Of a stretch of 64,000 nucleotides of DNA, positions 43,171 to 53,387 are shown in pieces. The stretch's first letter is position 1; each line of letters begins with the position of its first letter. This stretch comes from an uncultured Christensenellaceae bacterium (lineage in GTDB: Bacteria; Bacillota; Clostridia; Christensenellales; Borkfalkiaceae), in NCBI GenBank assembly GCA_910586655.1, contig CAJUIR010000004.1:40782-104781 (forward strand), written 5' to 3'. Both the position numbers and the translations under genes were made by a program. The notes beneath the pieces are model-generated. The model was not told where the DNA came from and did no database searches. It saw only the letters and a program-made list of their open reading frames with translations.

Positions 43171-45714
43171 ATGCAAAGAATCTGGAAACAATTTACGGTG
43201 CTCGTTGCCGTTTTTTGCTTGACGCTTGCGTGCGCGATCTTCTGTGCTTGCGGCAGTAACAAAAAAACCTACACCGTAAAAGTTGTCATGCCCGATGCGG
43301 AGGAAACTCCCGTAGAGGGCGTGGAACTAACATTTTACGATGCCGAAGACGAAAGCAAGGTTTGCGGTACCATTGTTACCGGAGCGGACGGAAAGGCTTC
43401 GGGCATGTTCGAAGAAAAGAATTACCGCGTTGCCGTAACGGACGGACTTCCCGAGGGCTACGGCGTGACGCTTGCCGACAGCGCGCTCTATACGGCGGAT
43501 TGGGGCGGGAATTCGTATCTCATGACGCTGATTCAAACCATTGCGACCTATACGGTTTCGGTGACGCTGCCCAGCGGCAGCGGACAAAGCGGCGTAGGCG
43601 TAATTTTTACGCCCGATTCGCAAACAGAGCAGACGATCCGCGAAACGACGGACGCAAACGGTACGGTATCCGTTCGTCTTTCGACGCAGATCCGTTATCT
43701 TGTGACGTTAGACGAATCCACCTTACCCGATAACTTTAAGTTGAGCGATGCAGACGCAAACGGGATCTCCACGGCGACCGGTACGTCGATCAAGTTCCGT
43801 TTGGTCGTCCCCGTAACATATAATTTTGTGGTCTCCGGACCGGAAGGAGCGCCGCTTGGCAATATTTCGGTATCCTATGCCGCCACGCCTACGGGAGTGC
43901 GCAAGCCGCTCGGAAAGACGAATGAAAGCGGAAAACTTTCGGTCAAAATCGCGCCGACGGAAGGATATGCGTTTATAACGGCGCCGAAAGGATACGCTTA
44001 CAACGAAGACTATTCGGGAAATATGTACCGTTTGGACAGCAAGATCGTCACGACGTTCAGGTTATATGTTCTTGAGGTTCTTTCATTGGAAGATCCTATG
44101 TCGAAGACTCAATGCGAGGAGTTCGCACAGGAATCGCAAAATTCTTATTTCGGGACGTTGATGGACGAGGGATTGAGCAGTGCGTATCTGGTTTCCAAAA
44201 CGTTTGAACGCGCGAACGAAATACAGTTGCTTTCGTACACGGCGCAAGAGTCGGGCGAATACACGCTCTTTGTCAATTATACGAACGGAAACTACGACTT
44301 CTCCGCATACAATAGTTTGAATTTTAAACAGTTAATCAATACGCTGAAACCGAATGATCCGTTTAAACATTTTTCGATCTTGTGCGAAAAAGGTAAAACG
44401 TATTATTTTTCGTTGAAACCCAGCACAGACAGGCAAGAAGCCGAATTTGTAATCGTATCGCCCAAAGAAAAGAACGAAGTTTCGGTAAAGGGCGAAGGGA
44501 CTTACGAATTGTCCGTCCGCGAAAATCTGCCGGCAGACATTATTTTTGCTCCTACGCTGGCGGGTGAGTACACGTTTACCGTGACGGGCGCAAGTCACAT
44601 TCAGATCAATGTGTACAGCAGCAATAAATTCCCTCTTGAAAGTTCCGATACGGGCGTTCTCAACATGGAACTTTGGAAATCCACATTATATTTTGATGAC
44701 GGAACGCCGACGAACGTTTGGTTCCTTATCAGATTTACATCTACCGATGAAAATGCGGTCTATCCCGTTTCTTTCGACGTGCGCGTTACCAGAACGGATA
44801 TCGATGAAAAAGAATATAAAAAGGTCATCAATCATGTTGAGGTAACGGAGACGCTGACGCAGTATGCCGATCAAGCGGGAACGCTTACCCAAATCGGGGT
44901 AAACGGTACCAATGCAAAGATCGTAAAGGGCGCAGACGGTTTGTATCATTACGGCAGCGAATCGGGCGCAGTGGTCGTTATCAAATTGAAAGGACCGATC
45001 GACGTATTCTATCCTGCAGAGGACGGCGGAAATTTTGAATTGTTAGACGAATTCAGTTCGTTTTACAGATTCTTGGTACGCACCGATGAAACCGCTCTTT
45101 GTAAGTATTACGACGACTACGCGAAATTCCTGCGCGGGTACGTTTACTTCGGAGAACAGAACAGCGCGTCGGGCGAGTATTATACGAAGTATGTCAATTC
45201 AGACGGCGTTTATCCGCTTACCGATGAACTGATTCCGTTCTTGAAATTGGTTGCGCAACAGAATGAAAAGTTTTTTGCGTATTGCATCGATTACGTATAT
45301 ACGAAGGATAGTTTGTGGCTCTTTTCCGCATATACCTACGTCGTAGCCGATCAGAACTATCCGGTTTTGGAGTCCGCCGATTTTAACATTGTCGGAGAGG
45401 GAACGGAAAGTACACCGTTCAATCTGGAATTGATGGGCGGCAAGTCGCAGGGTTCCGTTACGGTAAATACGCAAAATCTCAATGGCGACGATGTCCTTCA
45501 TTGTACGTTCACGACTCCCGCGGACGGAGATTATCGGATTACGCTGTTGAATCCGGATGGGGAAATCCTCTTTACGGAAACCGACGTCGAGAGCAATTTC
45601 AACGAAGAAGACTATCCCTATGACATTGTCAAGGCGGGGAACACGTATCATTTTACGCTCGGGTCGATGTCACAATCGGCGATCATTTACGTCGTGGAGT
45701 TTACGCGCATTTAA
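43171..45714 (+). CDS. Large surface lipoprotein with three Cna-B-like domains
   Basis: 847 residues. The signal peptide and lipobox (LAC21 or CAC27) resemble the preceding gene, and the first 30 residues are closely paralogous. Three beta domains of carboxypeptidase-regulatory type lie near 33-118, 120-210 and 212-295, each with the (T/S)DANG or NESGKL turn. Residues about 300-847 contain further beta-rich modules, including two stretches like bacterial pre-peptidase C-terminal domains (EYTLFVNYTN and DYRITLLNPDG). There is no sortase motif and no catalytic motif that I recognise. It probably binds surface or wall partners. It ends at a bidirectional terminator. Confidence 0.75.
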   Translation: MQRIWKQFTVLVAVFCLTLACAIFCACGSNKKTYTVKVVMPDAEETPVEGVELTFYDAEDESKVCGTIVTGADGKASGMFEEKNYRVAVTDGLPEGYGVTLADSALYTADWGGNSYLMTLIQTIATYTVSVTLPSGSGQSGVGVIFTPDSQTEQTIRETTDANGTVSVRLSTQIRYLVTLDESTLPDNFKLSDADANGISTATGTSIKFRLVVPVTYNFVVSGPEGAPLGNISVSYAATPTGVRKPLGKTNESGKLSVKIAPTEGYAFITAPKGYAYNEDYSGNMYRLDSKIVTTFRLYVLEVLSLEDPMSKTQCEEFAQESQNSYFGTLMDEGLSSAYLVSKTFERANEIQLLSYTAQESGEYTLFVNYTNGNYDFSAYNSLNFKQLINTLKPNDPFKHFSILCEKGKTYYFSLKPSTDRQEAEFVIVSPKEKNEVSVKGEGTYELSVRENLPADIIFAPTLAGEYTFTVTGASHIQINVYSSNKFPLESSDTGVLNMELWKSTLYFDDGTPTNVWFLIRFTSTDENAVYPVSFDVRVTRTDIDEKEYKKVINHVEVTETLTQYADQAGTLTQIGVNGTNAKIVKGADGLYHYGSESGAVVVIKLKGPIDVFYPAEDGGNFELLDEFSSFYRFLVRTDETALCKYYDDYAKFLRGYVYFGEQNSASGEYYTKYVNSDGVYPLTDELIPFLKLVAQQNEKFFAYCIDYVYTKDSLWLFSAYTYVVADQNYPVLESADFNIVGEGTESTPFNLELMGGKSQGSVTVNTQNLNGDDVLHCTFTTPADGDYRITLLNPDGEILFTETDVESNFNEEDYPYDIVKAGNTYHFTLGSMSQSAIIYVVEFTRI

Positions 45715-45734
45715 TGTCAACTGAATATGACGAA

Positions 45735-45776
45735 ATCAAAAAGCCCCCTGCGGTATTCCGCGGGGGGCTTTTTGAT
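45735..45776. terminator. Bidirectional terminator between converging lipoprotein genes
   Basis: A 19-bp stem with one G-T pair (45735-45753 with 45758-45776), TATT loop, and A- and T-runs on the two sides. It serves the plus-strand redox cassette and the minus-strand lipoprotein. Confidence 0.9.
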
Positions 45777-45781
45777 TCTGT

Positions 45782-46771
45782 TCAGTCGTTAAATTCGGCG
45801 TTTACCAATTTGTATTTCAATGTTCCGAGTCCCTTTAAAATCGGAACTTCCATCGATAAGAGAGCATTGCGGTACACGTTTTCTCCGCCTTTTTCTTGCG
45901 CCGTATTTGCCGCGTAAACCAATTTCTGAGGCTGTCCCGAATAAGTTCCGTCGTACATCAGCACAACGCTCCGCGCCTTTACGGGCGCTTCTTCCGAAGC
46001 GGGAATTTCTGTTCCGTTCATCGTAAAGGCTTGGGTGTGACCCACTGCTTTGGGTGAAAGAATTTTAACGTTTCTCGATTGAAACCCGAGCGGGTCGATC
46101 GTTGTCAATGCGGCAGACGTATCGAGTTCCATTCCGCGGAGAACAAACAGTAACTGTTCGTTGTCGAAGAATGCCGAGCGGTTACGGACCGATACGGATT
46201 TTTCGATCGTATTCGTTTCCGGCAAGAAGGAAGAATATTTGATTTCCGCTTTGGAAAGCGCGTCGTTATATTCTACCGAATAAACGTAATCGTAAACTTC
46301 ATAAGCCTCGTCAAGCGTATCGGGACGGACCGCGATGGGTGAAGTGGTGTGAACCGATTTTTTGCTTCTGATGGGCTGTAAGTGCGAAGAAACGGTTTTA
46401 AAGTAAACGTCTGAAACCACCGAGTCGGTAAAAGTTTGAGAATCGTTTCCGACGGTGTAAGTCACCGAAACGGAAAATTCGGAGTGCAGATGATAGCCCA
46501 ATACTTCGGTCTTCTGATCCGAAAGTTGAATGGCTTCCGCATTCAACTGCGTAACATAGGTTCCGTTTTTGTAGTCGACGGTGTCGATCTTTTCGTCCGT
46601 CTTTTCAAAGGTCACTTCATATTCCAGTTGCTCGCTCTTTCCGCCGACGTTTACGCCGTCGCCGGATTTGTACCAATTCGCGCTCAGCGTTACCGCAGAC
46701 GTTCCGCAGGCGCAAAACAATAATGTAAGCGGCAAAACCGCCGCCAATGCCCCAAAGGCTTTTTTCTTCAT
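45782..46771 (-). CDS. Lipoprotein of unknown function
   Basis: 329 residues from ATG 46771, with GGAGC upstream in minus orientation; a longer in-frame start at 46846 would lie before the promoter. The lipobox is LFC20 or CAC22. Beyond it the protein is beta-rich and polar, with no recognised domain. It starts VTLSANWYKSGDGVNVGGKS, so the mature part may be an Ig-like or beta-sandwich fold. It carries a few charged patches but no catalytic motif. It has its own promoter and converges on the redox cassette, and its function is unknown. Confidence 0.7.
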   Translation of the reverse strand: MKKKAFGALAAVLPLTLLFCACGTSAVTLSANWYKSGDGVNVGGKSEQLEYEVTFEKTDEKIDTVDYKNGTYVTQLNAEAIQLSDQKTEVLGYHLHSEFSVSVTYTVGNDSQTFTDSVVSDVYFKTVSSHLQPIRSKKSVHTTSPIAVRPDTLDEAYEVYDYVYSVEYNDALSKAEIKYSSFLPETNTIEKSVSVRNRSAFFDNEQLLFVLRGMELDTSAALTTIDPLGFQSRNVKILSPKAVGHTQAFTMNGTEIPASEEAPVKARSVVLMYDGTYSGQPQKLVYAANTAQEKGGENVYRNALLSMEVPILKGLGTLKYKLVNAEFND

Positions 46772-46799
46772 AATTTGCTCCGAAAATCCTATTGAACCC

Positions 46800-46828
46800 A
46801 TTATAACATAATTTTTCCGCTTTGTAAA
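46800..46828 (-). promoter_or_regulatory. Promoter of the minus-strand lipoprotein
   Basis: Minus-strand TTTACA (46823-46828), 17 bases, TATAAT (46800-46805), with TGTTATAAT giving an extended -10. It faces away from the addB promoter about 50 bases off, which contains the same ATTATGTTATAAT word. Confidence 0.75.
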
Positions 46829-46877
46829 AATAAATTGCGGAAACAACGGAATATTTTAGGAAAACTTGTCGGGATTA

Positions 46878-46886
46878 TGTTATAAT
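46878..46886 (+). promoter_or_regulatory. Extended -10 promoter of addB
   Basis: TGTTATAAT (46878-46886), 23 bases before the addB start. No good -35 is visible. An ATCGGAG ribosome binding site follows. Confidence 0.6.
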
Positions 46887-46908
46887 AGGAACAACAATCG
46901 GAGCAAAA

Positions 46909-49900
46909 ATGACGGAAATCATCTGCGCCCCCACGTTGGACGACGCGCTCGACGCGCTTGCGCGGCGCGCGGCGTCCAACGAAGCACGCGGCGGCGAAAA
47001 CTTCATATTCTGCGAGGACAGGCTCACGTTGCTTGCGGAGCGCGCGGTGTTAAAACGCACTGGGGGAACTTTCCACACGGAAGTTTCCACGTTTTCGCGC
47101 TTTCTTTCCGACGGCAGGCGCACGCTCTCCAAACAGGGTTCCGTCATGGCGCTCTCGTCCATTCTTGCCCAAAGCCCCGAACTGAAATGTTTCCGCAAAG
47201 GTTCGGCGCAAGCGGTATACGAAACGATTGCGCAACTTGCCGCATCGCGCGTCGACGTCGGGATGTTGAAAGCGAGTGCGGAAGAACAGGAAGCGGCGGG
47301 GTTGTTACGTTTAAAACTTTCCGATCTTGCGGTGCTGCTTGAAAAATATGAAGCCTTTTTAAACGAGCGGGGTTTGCTTGACGAAAACGGCTTTTTAAAA
47401 CTTTTGCCCGAAAAGATTTCTTCGGGCGCGCTCAACGGAAAGCATGTATTCTTTTTTGCGTTCCCTTCTTTTACGGCGCAGGCGCGCGAGGGCGTGCGTG
47501 CGGCAATCGAAAATGCGGAAAGTGTGACGGGCATCTTTTTATCGGGCGAAGAAGAACTTTATACGAACGAAGCCAAAACCGCTTTTGTAAAAATTGCAGA
47601 AGAATACGGCGAAATAAAAATTATAAAGACGAAAAATTCCTTAAATGCGGACGCGCGGATCATTTTGGAAGGTATTTTTTCGCCCGAGTATTTGACAGAT
47701 ACCAAACGTAACACCAAAAAAATACATGCGTTTACCGCAGAAGACGAAGCATCGGAAATGAACGCCGTCTGCGCGTTGATCAAAAAACACACCTCGCCGC
47801 CGCTGCGATATAAAAATGCTTCTGCGTTCCAAATGAAAAATTTTATGATCAGGCGTACGCGTCCGTTCGAAAGGCGTAAGACGAGATCTCGGCGCAAAAC
47901 GCTTCGCTATCGCGATATTGCAGTGCTGGTAGACGGAAACGGCAGTTTTTCCGCCGTGGAAAAAGCGTTTTCAGCCTTTCGGATTCCGTTTTTTTGCGAT
48001 CGTAAGCGTCCCTTTTCCGCGCATCCGTTTTGCGGATTCGTGCTTTCTGCTCTGGATGCTGCCGCTTGCGGCGGTCTTCCCGATACGGTGGATGCGTTGG
48101 CTTCTTCCGTCTATTTCGGGAGTGCGGACAACTATCGGAATTATTTATTGAAGTTCGGCGGCTATCGCGGCGCATATAAGACCGCAATCAAAGAGGGCGA
48201 ACCGGTAAAAGATTACGATCGGGAAGAACTTTCGGCATGCCGCGAAAAGATGATTGCTGTGCTTTCGTTATTCCCTGCAAAAGGCACGGGTGGAGATTAC
48301 GTCAGAGCCGTACGCGCGTTGTTTTCGTTTGTGCAGGGAGAATGGGTCACGGAAACGTTGCAGTCGCGCTTTCAGGGCGCAGAGCAAGCGTTTTTGGACG
48401 TTTCGCCTCTGGAAGGCGTGTTGACGGAGATCGAAGAAATTGCGGGCGGACAAATCTTTACCGCGCGCGAATTCGGCGTTCTGTTGGGCAACGGACTGTC
48501 GGCTTTGGAAATTTCCATGATTCCGCAATATGCCGATGCAGTGTTTATCGGAGATATGACCGAAAGTCGGTTGAAACGCGCGAAAGTTTTGTTTTGCACG
48601 GGACTTACCGACGCGCTTCCGCGCGTCCAGTCGGATACTGCGGTCATCACGGACGGCGATATCCGCAAACTCTCCGCGCTTTCGGTGACGGTGGAGCCTG
48701 CCATTGCAGCGGTCAACGCGCGCGCGCGCGAAAGTATGGCGCTCAATCTCTGCGCGTTTGAAAAGGCGCTGTATCTTTCCAGACCGCTGAAAGTGAACGA
48801 TGCGGAAACTTCGGCAAGCGAGGCGCTTGGGGATATCGACCGTCTGTTCAACGTCCGGACTTTAAACGATCTGTTTCTCTATCAGTGCAGTGAAAAAATG
48901 CCTGCGGAACTGGAACTGTTTGCCTTGCGCGAAGATTTCGAAGCGGGCAGGGAATACGATAAAAGCAAGTTTGACGTGCTCCGTGCATTGTTAATGGAGA
49001 AGGGGCAGAAGCCCGATGCAATGCTGAACGACCGCAAAAAGGGTTTGGTACCTTCGGCGGGCGATTTATATTTTTCTCGTGAAGTTTCGCCGACGCTGCT
49101 CGAAGCCTATTTTTCATGTCCCTATTCGGGATTTGCTTTGCGCGGGTTGCGGTTGCGCGAGCGCGAAGAACGAAGCATTCTCGATACCGATACGGGTACG
49201 TTTATCCACGCCGTACTCGAACGCGCGGCGGCGCGTTTCGAAACCGTCAAAAACGAGGACGAGTGCCGTGCGCATACCGCCGAGATCGCAAAAACACTTT
49301 TGGAAACGCCGCGATTTTCGTTACTGTCAGACACCAAGGCAGGTCAGTATACGGGCGAGCGGTTGATCCATGAGAGCATAGAAGTCGCCGCGGCTGCGTA
49401 CCGTCAGTTGATCGGCTCCTCGTTCCGCATTTCGGGAATTGAAGGAGGCGTTTCGCTTCCCGAATTAAATATCAGGGGGAAAGCCGACCGCATCGACGAA
49501 GCGGACGGATACGTCCGCGTCATCGATTACAAAACGGGAGAAATCGACGACAGAGCGGTTTCTTATTATACGGGCAGGAAATTGCAACTGCAACTGTACC
49601 TGCTTGCGGCGTCGCGCGATCGGAAAGCCGCGGGAGCATTTTACTTCCCCGCAAGAGACGATTTTGCAAAACCGGATGAGGAGAAATTCCGCATGAAGGG
49701 ATTTTTCTCGAAAGACGATACCGTGCTTTCGCTGATGGATCCCTCTATGCAGAGCGGCGGAAAGAGCAGATTTTTTGAGGGCGGCGGCAGAAGCGAAAAG
49801 GGAATGTCGGGCGAAGATTTCGAGCGGTTTTTAGGCTATGCTTCGCTTGTTTCTACGCAGGCGGAAGCGGAAATGAAGGCGGGCAATATCGCGCCTTCCC

Positions 49901-50034
49901 CTTACGAAAACGCCTGTTCTTATTGTAAATGCAAGGGGATGTGTGCGTTTACGGGCGTTCCCCGCAAGGAAGGCAGAGTTACGCCTTCCGAAATCGCAAC
50001 GATCGTACGACGGGAACGGGGGGAACAGCCATGA
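46909..50034 (+). CDS. addB: AddB subunit of the AddAB helicase-nuclease
   Basis: 1041 residues. The C-terminal nuclease domain shows GKADRIDEADGYVRVIDYKTGE, the PD-(D/E)XK core. Four cysteines for the 4Fe-4S staple are visible: Cys737 in SCPY, then Cys1003, Cys1006 and Cys1012 in CSYCKCKGMC. The N-terminal part follows the AddB helicase-like layout (a CEDRLTLLAERAV strand and a STFSRFL strand) but has no Walker A P-loop at the start, where Bacillus AddB carries GxxGSGK. With AddA it would resect double-strand breaks and respond to Chi. It overlaps addA by ATGA. Confidence 0.9.
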   Translation: MTEIICAPTLDDALDALARRAASNEARGGENFIFCEDRLTLLAERAVLKRTGGTFHTEVSTFSRFLSDGRRTLSKQGSVMALSSILAQSPELKCFRKGSAQAVYETIAQLAASRVDVGMLKASAEEQEAAGLLRLKLSDLAVLLEKYEAFLNERGLLDENGFLKLLPEKISSGALNGKHVFFFAFPSFTAQAREGVRAAIENAESVTGIFLSGEEELYTNEAKTAFVKIAEEYGEIKIIKTKNSLNADARIILEGIFSPEYLTDTKRNTKKIHAFTAEDEASEMNAVCALIKKHTSPPLRYKNASAFQMKNFMIRRTRPFERRKTRSRRKTLRYRDIAVLVDGNGSFSAVEKAFSAFRIPFFCDRKRPFSAHPFCGFVLSALDAAACGGLPDTVDALASSVYFGSADNYRNYLLKFGGYRGAYKTAIKEGEPVKDYDREELSACREKMIAVLSLFPAKGTGGDYVRAVRALFSFVQGEWVTETLQSRFQGAEQAFLDVSPLEGVLTEIEEIAGGQIFTAREFGVLLGNGLSALEISMIPQYADAVFIGDMTESRLKRAKVLFCTGLTDALPRVQSDTAVITDGDIRKLSALSVTVEPAIAAVNARARESMALNLCAFEKALYLSRPLKVNDAETSASEALGDIDRLFNVRTLNDLFLYQCSEKMPAELELFALREDFEAGREYDKSKFDVLRALLMEKGQKPDAMLNDRKKGLVPSAGDLYFSREVSPTLLEAYFSCPYSGFALRGLRLREREERSILDTDTGTFIHAVLERAAARFETVKNEDECRAHTAEIAKTLLETPRFSLLSDTKAGQYTGERLIHESIEVAAAAYRQLIGSSFRISGIEGGVSLPELNIRGKADRIDEADGYVRVIDYKTGEIDDRAVSYYTGRKLQLQLYLLAASRDRKAAGAFYFPARDDFAKPDEEKFRMKGFFSKDDTVLSLMDPSMQSGGKSRFFEGGGRSEKGMSGEDFERFLGYASLVSTQAEAEMKAGNIAPSPYENACSYCKCKGMCAFTGVPRKEGRVTPSEIATIVRRERGEQP

Positions 50035-53000
50035 GCGTAACATTGACCGACGAGCAGATCGGCGCAATCGAAACCTCGGGAAGGGTCATCGTTTCCGCTT
50101 CGGCGGGAAGCGGTAAAACGTTCGTCATGATTGAACGGCTGATTTCGCTGATCATTTCGGGTACGGATATCAGGAACGTGCTTTGCGTGACGTTTACCAA
50201 CAAGGCGGCGGCGCAAATGCGCGAAAAACTCCGCACTGCGCTTTTGAAAAAAATTGCACAGGCAAGCGGAGAGGAGCGTCAAAAATTCAAGACGCAACTC
50301 AACGCGTTGCCGCTTGCGGATATCAGCACGATCCATGCCTTCTGCGCGCGGCTCATTCGGACGCATTTTTATCTGATCGGACTCGATCCTTCATTCCGGA
50401 TCATTTCACCCGACGACGCGGAGGGGAAGACGCTTTCGTCCCGCGCGATCGCCGAAACGTTCGATAGCGCTTACGAAGACGGGGGTAAGGAATTTGCGGA
50501 TCTCTTGTCGGTATATTACCGCAAGAAAAAAGACGCGCGTCTGCGCGGGATCGTATTATCCTTGATCGGCGCGGTGCGCGGGCATGCCGAATACCGAACG
50601 CTGTTATCGCAGGTTGGTAATACAGACAACTTTTATCAAGCCTGTAATTGTCTGTATGAAAGTTATCGGAAACGGTTGCAGTTTTATATTGGCGGGATCG
50701 AAGATCGGGGCGCGCTCATTTCGGAGCGGAGCAAACAGGCGTTCGAAGTCTGCAAAGACGTGATCGAAGCCTGCCGCAATCTGATTTCCGCAAAAGATTT
50801 ATTTGAAATGGTAACATTCTCTCAGACGCCGCTTGCGATCAGGAGAATGCCTCCTACGACCAAGGCGACGGGAGAAATGTACTTTGCGCTGAAATATCTT
50901 TCCGGCGCGTCCAAAGCGGTAAAAGCCGTTTACGCAGAATTGCAGACGTACGGCGATGAGCATGTAGAGAGGCAACGCTATCAAGACGGACAGTGCCGCG
51001 CCCGCGCGCTGGCGGTGCTTGCGCAGAAATACGACGAAATTTATACGCGTTTAAAACGTGAAGCGAATGTGCTCGACTATGAAGACTTAGAGCATTTTGC
51101 TTTGGAATTGCTCGGCCGGGAAGAGGCGCGCCGCGAAATTGCGGAAAAGTATCAATTCATGTTTGTGGACGAATATCAGGACGTCAATCCCGTGCAGGAG
51201 CAAATCTTGTCTTCCATTGCGGATCGGCAGATATTCCTTGTGGGCGATGCCAAACAAGCGATTTACGGATTCCGCGGCAGCCGTTCCGTCTACTTTAAAA
51301 TGAAAACGCAGGAACTGGAACACGCCCTGCCGCTCACGAAGAATTTCCGTTCTGCTCCCGCGATTCTCGGATGTGTCAATCGCGTGTTTCAAAGGGTGTT
51401 CGGCGTACTCGGCGAACCTTACGAACCCATGCGGGCAAGCGAACGCTACGGCGCGGATACGGGCAGCGTACATTTCCATTGGACGAGGGAAGAGGAAGAG
51501 GAAACGTCTGAGCGCGGGATCTATTCGGTATTATCGGCAAGACGCAAGCAGCCGGACGCGGTTGCGGAACAAATCGCCGATCTGATCGCGGACGAATACG
51601 GTACGCAATGGTATGACGCGGACGAAACGCTTGCAGATCCCGTCAAGAGCGTCACGTTCGGCGACATTGCGGTGATTGTGCGAAAGAACGACGGCATTGC
51701 CGAACGCGTTGTGTTTGCGCTGACCGAGCGCGGCATTCCCGTAACGTCCTCTTCGCGGATCAATATTTGCGACTGTTTCGAAATTCGGCTTCTCATCGAC
51801 TGGCTTTCGTTGCTCGATAACGCCGAACAGGATATTCCTTTTGCTTCGGCGTTGCTTTCTTCGGAAGAACGGTTTACCGAAGAAGAACTTTCCAAAATTC
51901 GGTTGCGATTCCCTTCTTGTAATACCTTCCGCGCCGCCTGCAGGGAATATGAAACGAAAATGGCGGACAGGATATCGGAAAAACTGAAATCGTTTCACAA
52001 ACGTTTGGAATTACTGCGGACTTCGGCACAGGTCCTTTCGGCGGCGGAAATGCTGGGATGTCTTCTCTCGCAGGAAGGGCTGGAAGCATTCATTGCCGCA
52101 AAATCGGGGGGAAGAAACAGACTTTCTCGCGTCAGGCGGTTTCTCGCCGAGGCGGAACGTACGGGCAGTGTCCATCAATTTTTAGCCGTGCTGAAAGCCT
52201 CCGATTACCGCATCGAATATTCGGAACGCGCGGGGGACGACGCCGTGAAAGTGCTCACCATGCATGCTTCCAAGGGTTTGGAATATCCCGTCGTGATCCT
52301 CGCGGGGTTGGACGGCGATTTTCATGACGACCACGACGAGTTGCTTTGGACGGATGAATTTCACGCCGCGCCGCGGAGTTACGATTGCGCGGAGAAACTC
52401 ATCTACGAAACGGTGCTGCGGCGCGCGGCAAAGTGTGTTCAGAACGAGCGGCAGATCAAAGACGAAGCCAATTTACTGTACGTTGCCATGACGCGCGCCA
52501 AATACCGCATGCATCTTTTGTTCGAAGGCGGCGAGCGAGCGCTTTCGCCCGCGTTTGCAAAACGGTTTTCCGACTTTTTCGATTTTTCCGATTGTGCCCG
52601 ATATTTTGCGGAAGAGGCGCCGCGCGCCCGTATTTCGCCTGCGCGTCGTTCGCTCGGATACAGACCAGACGAGGAACGGTTGCAGGAACTCAAAAGAATT
52701 TACTGCCGCAAATATGGTTATGAGGAGAGTACCTTGCTGCCGGTCAAAAGTTCGGCAACGGCGCTCATACAGCGCGCGGAAAAGACGGATTGCAGGGAGT
52801 TCCCAGTCCATACCGGAAAAGGGTTTACCGCCGACGCGGGTACGGCGTATCACGCGTTTTTGGAACACGTCCGCTTCGGCGGGAACGCCGAAAAAGAATT
52901 GGATCGCATGATTGCCGAGGGAACGATCGGTCCCGAACAGGCGGCGCTTCTCGATCGGAATAGACTTGCGCGGATTCTCGAAATACCGTGTCTGAAAGCG

Positions 53001-53309
53001 CTTTCCGAAAAGCGCGTGTTACGGGAACAGACCTTTCTCGTAAACATTCCTGCCGACGAGATATTGGACATGTCTTCAAGGGACGAAATCGTCTTTCAAG
53101 GCGCGATCGATCTGCTTGCGGAAGACGAAGACGGGTATACCGTCATCGATTATAAGTATTCTTCCCGTTCCGACGAACAGATCCGCGCAGATTACGCGCC
53201 GCAAATAAAACTGTACAAAAAAGCGGTTGCACGGATCTGCAAAGTAGACGAAAAGACCGTTCGGGCGAAGATCGTCAATATTGCGTTCGGCAGAGAAATC
53301 GAGATGTGA
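50031..53309 (+). CDS. addA: AddA helicase-nuclease subunit
   Basis: 1092 residues from ATG 50031, coupled to addB by ATGA; a longer in-frame start at 49929 lies inside addB. The UvrD-type helicase motifs are complete: motif I SASAGSGKTF near residue 22-31, motif Ia TFTNKAAAQMREK, motif II VDEYQDVNPVQ, motif III GDAKQAIYGFR, and motif V/VI LTMHASKGLEYP and LYVAMTRAKY. The C-terminal nuclease domain contains GAIDLLAEDEDGYTVIDYKY. AddA is the ATP-driven motor and second nuclease of the complex. No chi sequence can be named. Confidence 0.96.
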   Translation: MSVTLTDEQIGAIETSGRVIVSASAGSGKTFVMIERLISLIISGTDIRNVLCVTFTNKAAAQMREKLRTALLKKIAQASGEERQKFKTQLNALPLADISTIHAFCARLIRTHFYLIGLDPSFRIISPDDAEGKTLSSRAIAETFDSAYEDGGKEFADLLSVYYRKKKDARLRGIVLSLIGAVRGHAEYRTLLSQVGNTDNFYQACNCLYESYRKRLQFYIGGIEDRGALISERSKQAFEVCKDVIEACRNLISAKDLFEMVTFSQTPLAIRRMPPTTKATGEMYFALKYLSGASKAVKAVYAELQTYGDEHVERQRYQDGQCRARALAVLAQKYDEIYTRLKREANVLDYEDLEHFALELLGREEARREIAEKYQFMFVDEYQDVNPVQEQILSSIADRQIFLVGDAKQAIYGFRGSRSVYFKMKTQELEHALPLTKNFRSAPAILGCVNRVFQRVFGVLGEPYEPMRASERYGADTGSVHFHWTREEEEETSERGIYSVLSARRKQPDAVAEQIADLIADEYGTQWYDADETLADPVKSVTFGDIAVIVRKNDGIAERVVFALTERGIPVTSSSRINICDCFEIRLLIDWLSLLDNAEQDIPFASALLSSEERFTEEELSKIRLRFPSCNTFRAACREYETKMADRISEKLKSFHKRLELLRTSAQVLSAAEMLGCLLSQEGLEAFIAAKSGGRNRLSRVRRFLAEAERTGSVHQFLAVLKASDYRIEYSERAGDDAVKVLTMHASKGLEYPVVILAGLDGDFHDDHDELLWTDEFHAAPRSYDCAEKLIYETVLRRAAKCVQNERQIKDEANLLYVAMTRAKYRMHLLFEGGERALSPAFAKRFSDFFDFSDCARYFAEEAPRARISPARRSLGYRPDEERLQELKRIYCRKYGYEESTLLPVKSSATALIQRAEKTDCREFPVHTGKGFTADAGTAYHAFLEHVRFGGNAEKELDRMIAEGTIGPEQAALLDRNRLARILEIPCLKALSEKRVLREQTFLVNIPADEILDMSSRDEIVFQGAIDLLAEDEDGYTVIDYKYSSRSDEQIRADYAPQIKLYKKAVARICKVDEKTVRAKIVNIAFGREIEM

Positions 53310-53387
53310 GCGTATCGCCGTTTATTCGACAAAAATACAAACAAAATATCATAAGGATTCGGGTATCCTTGTACGGGAGTTTTATTT

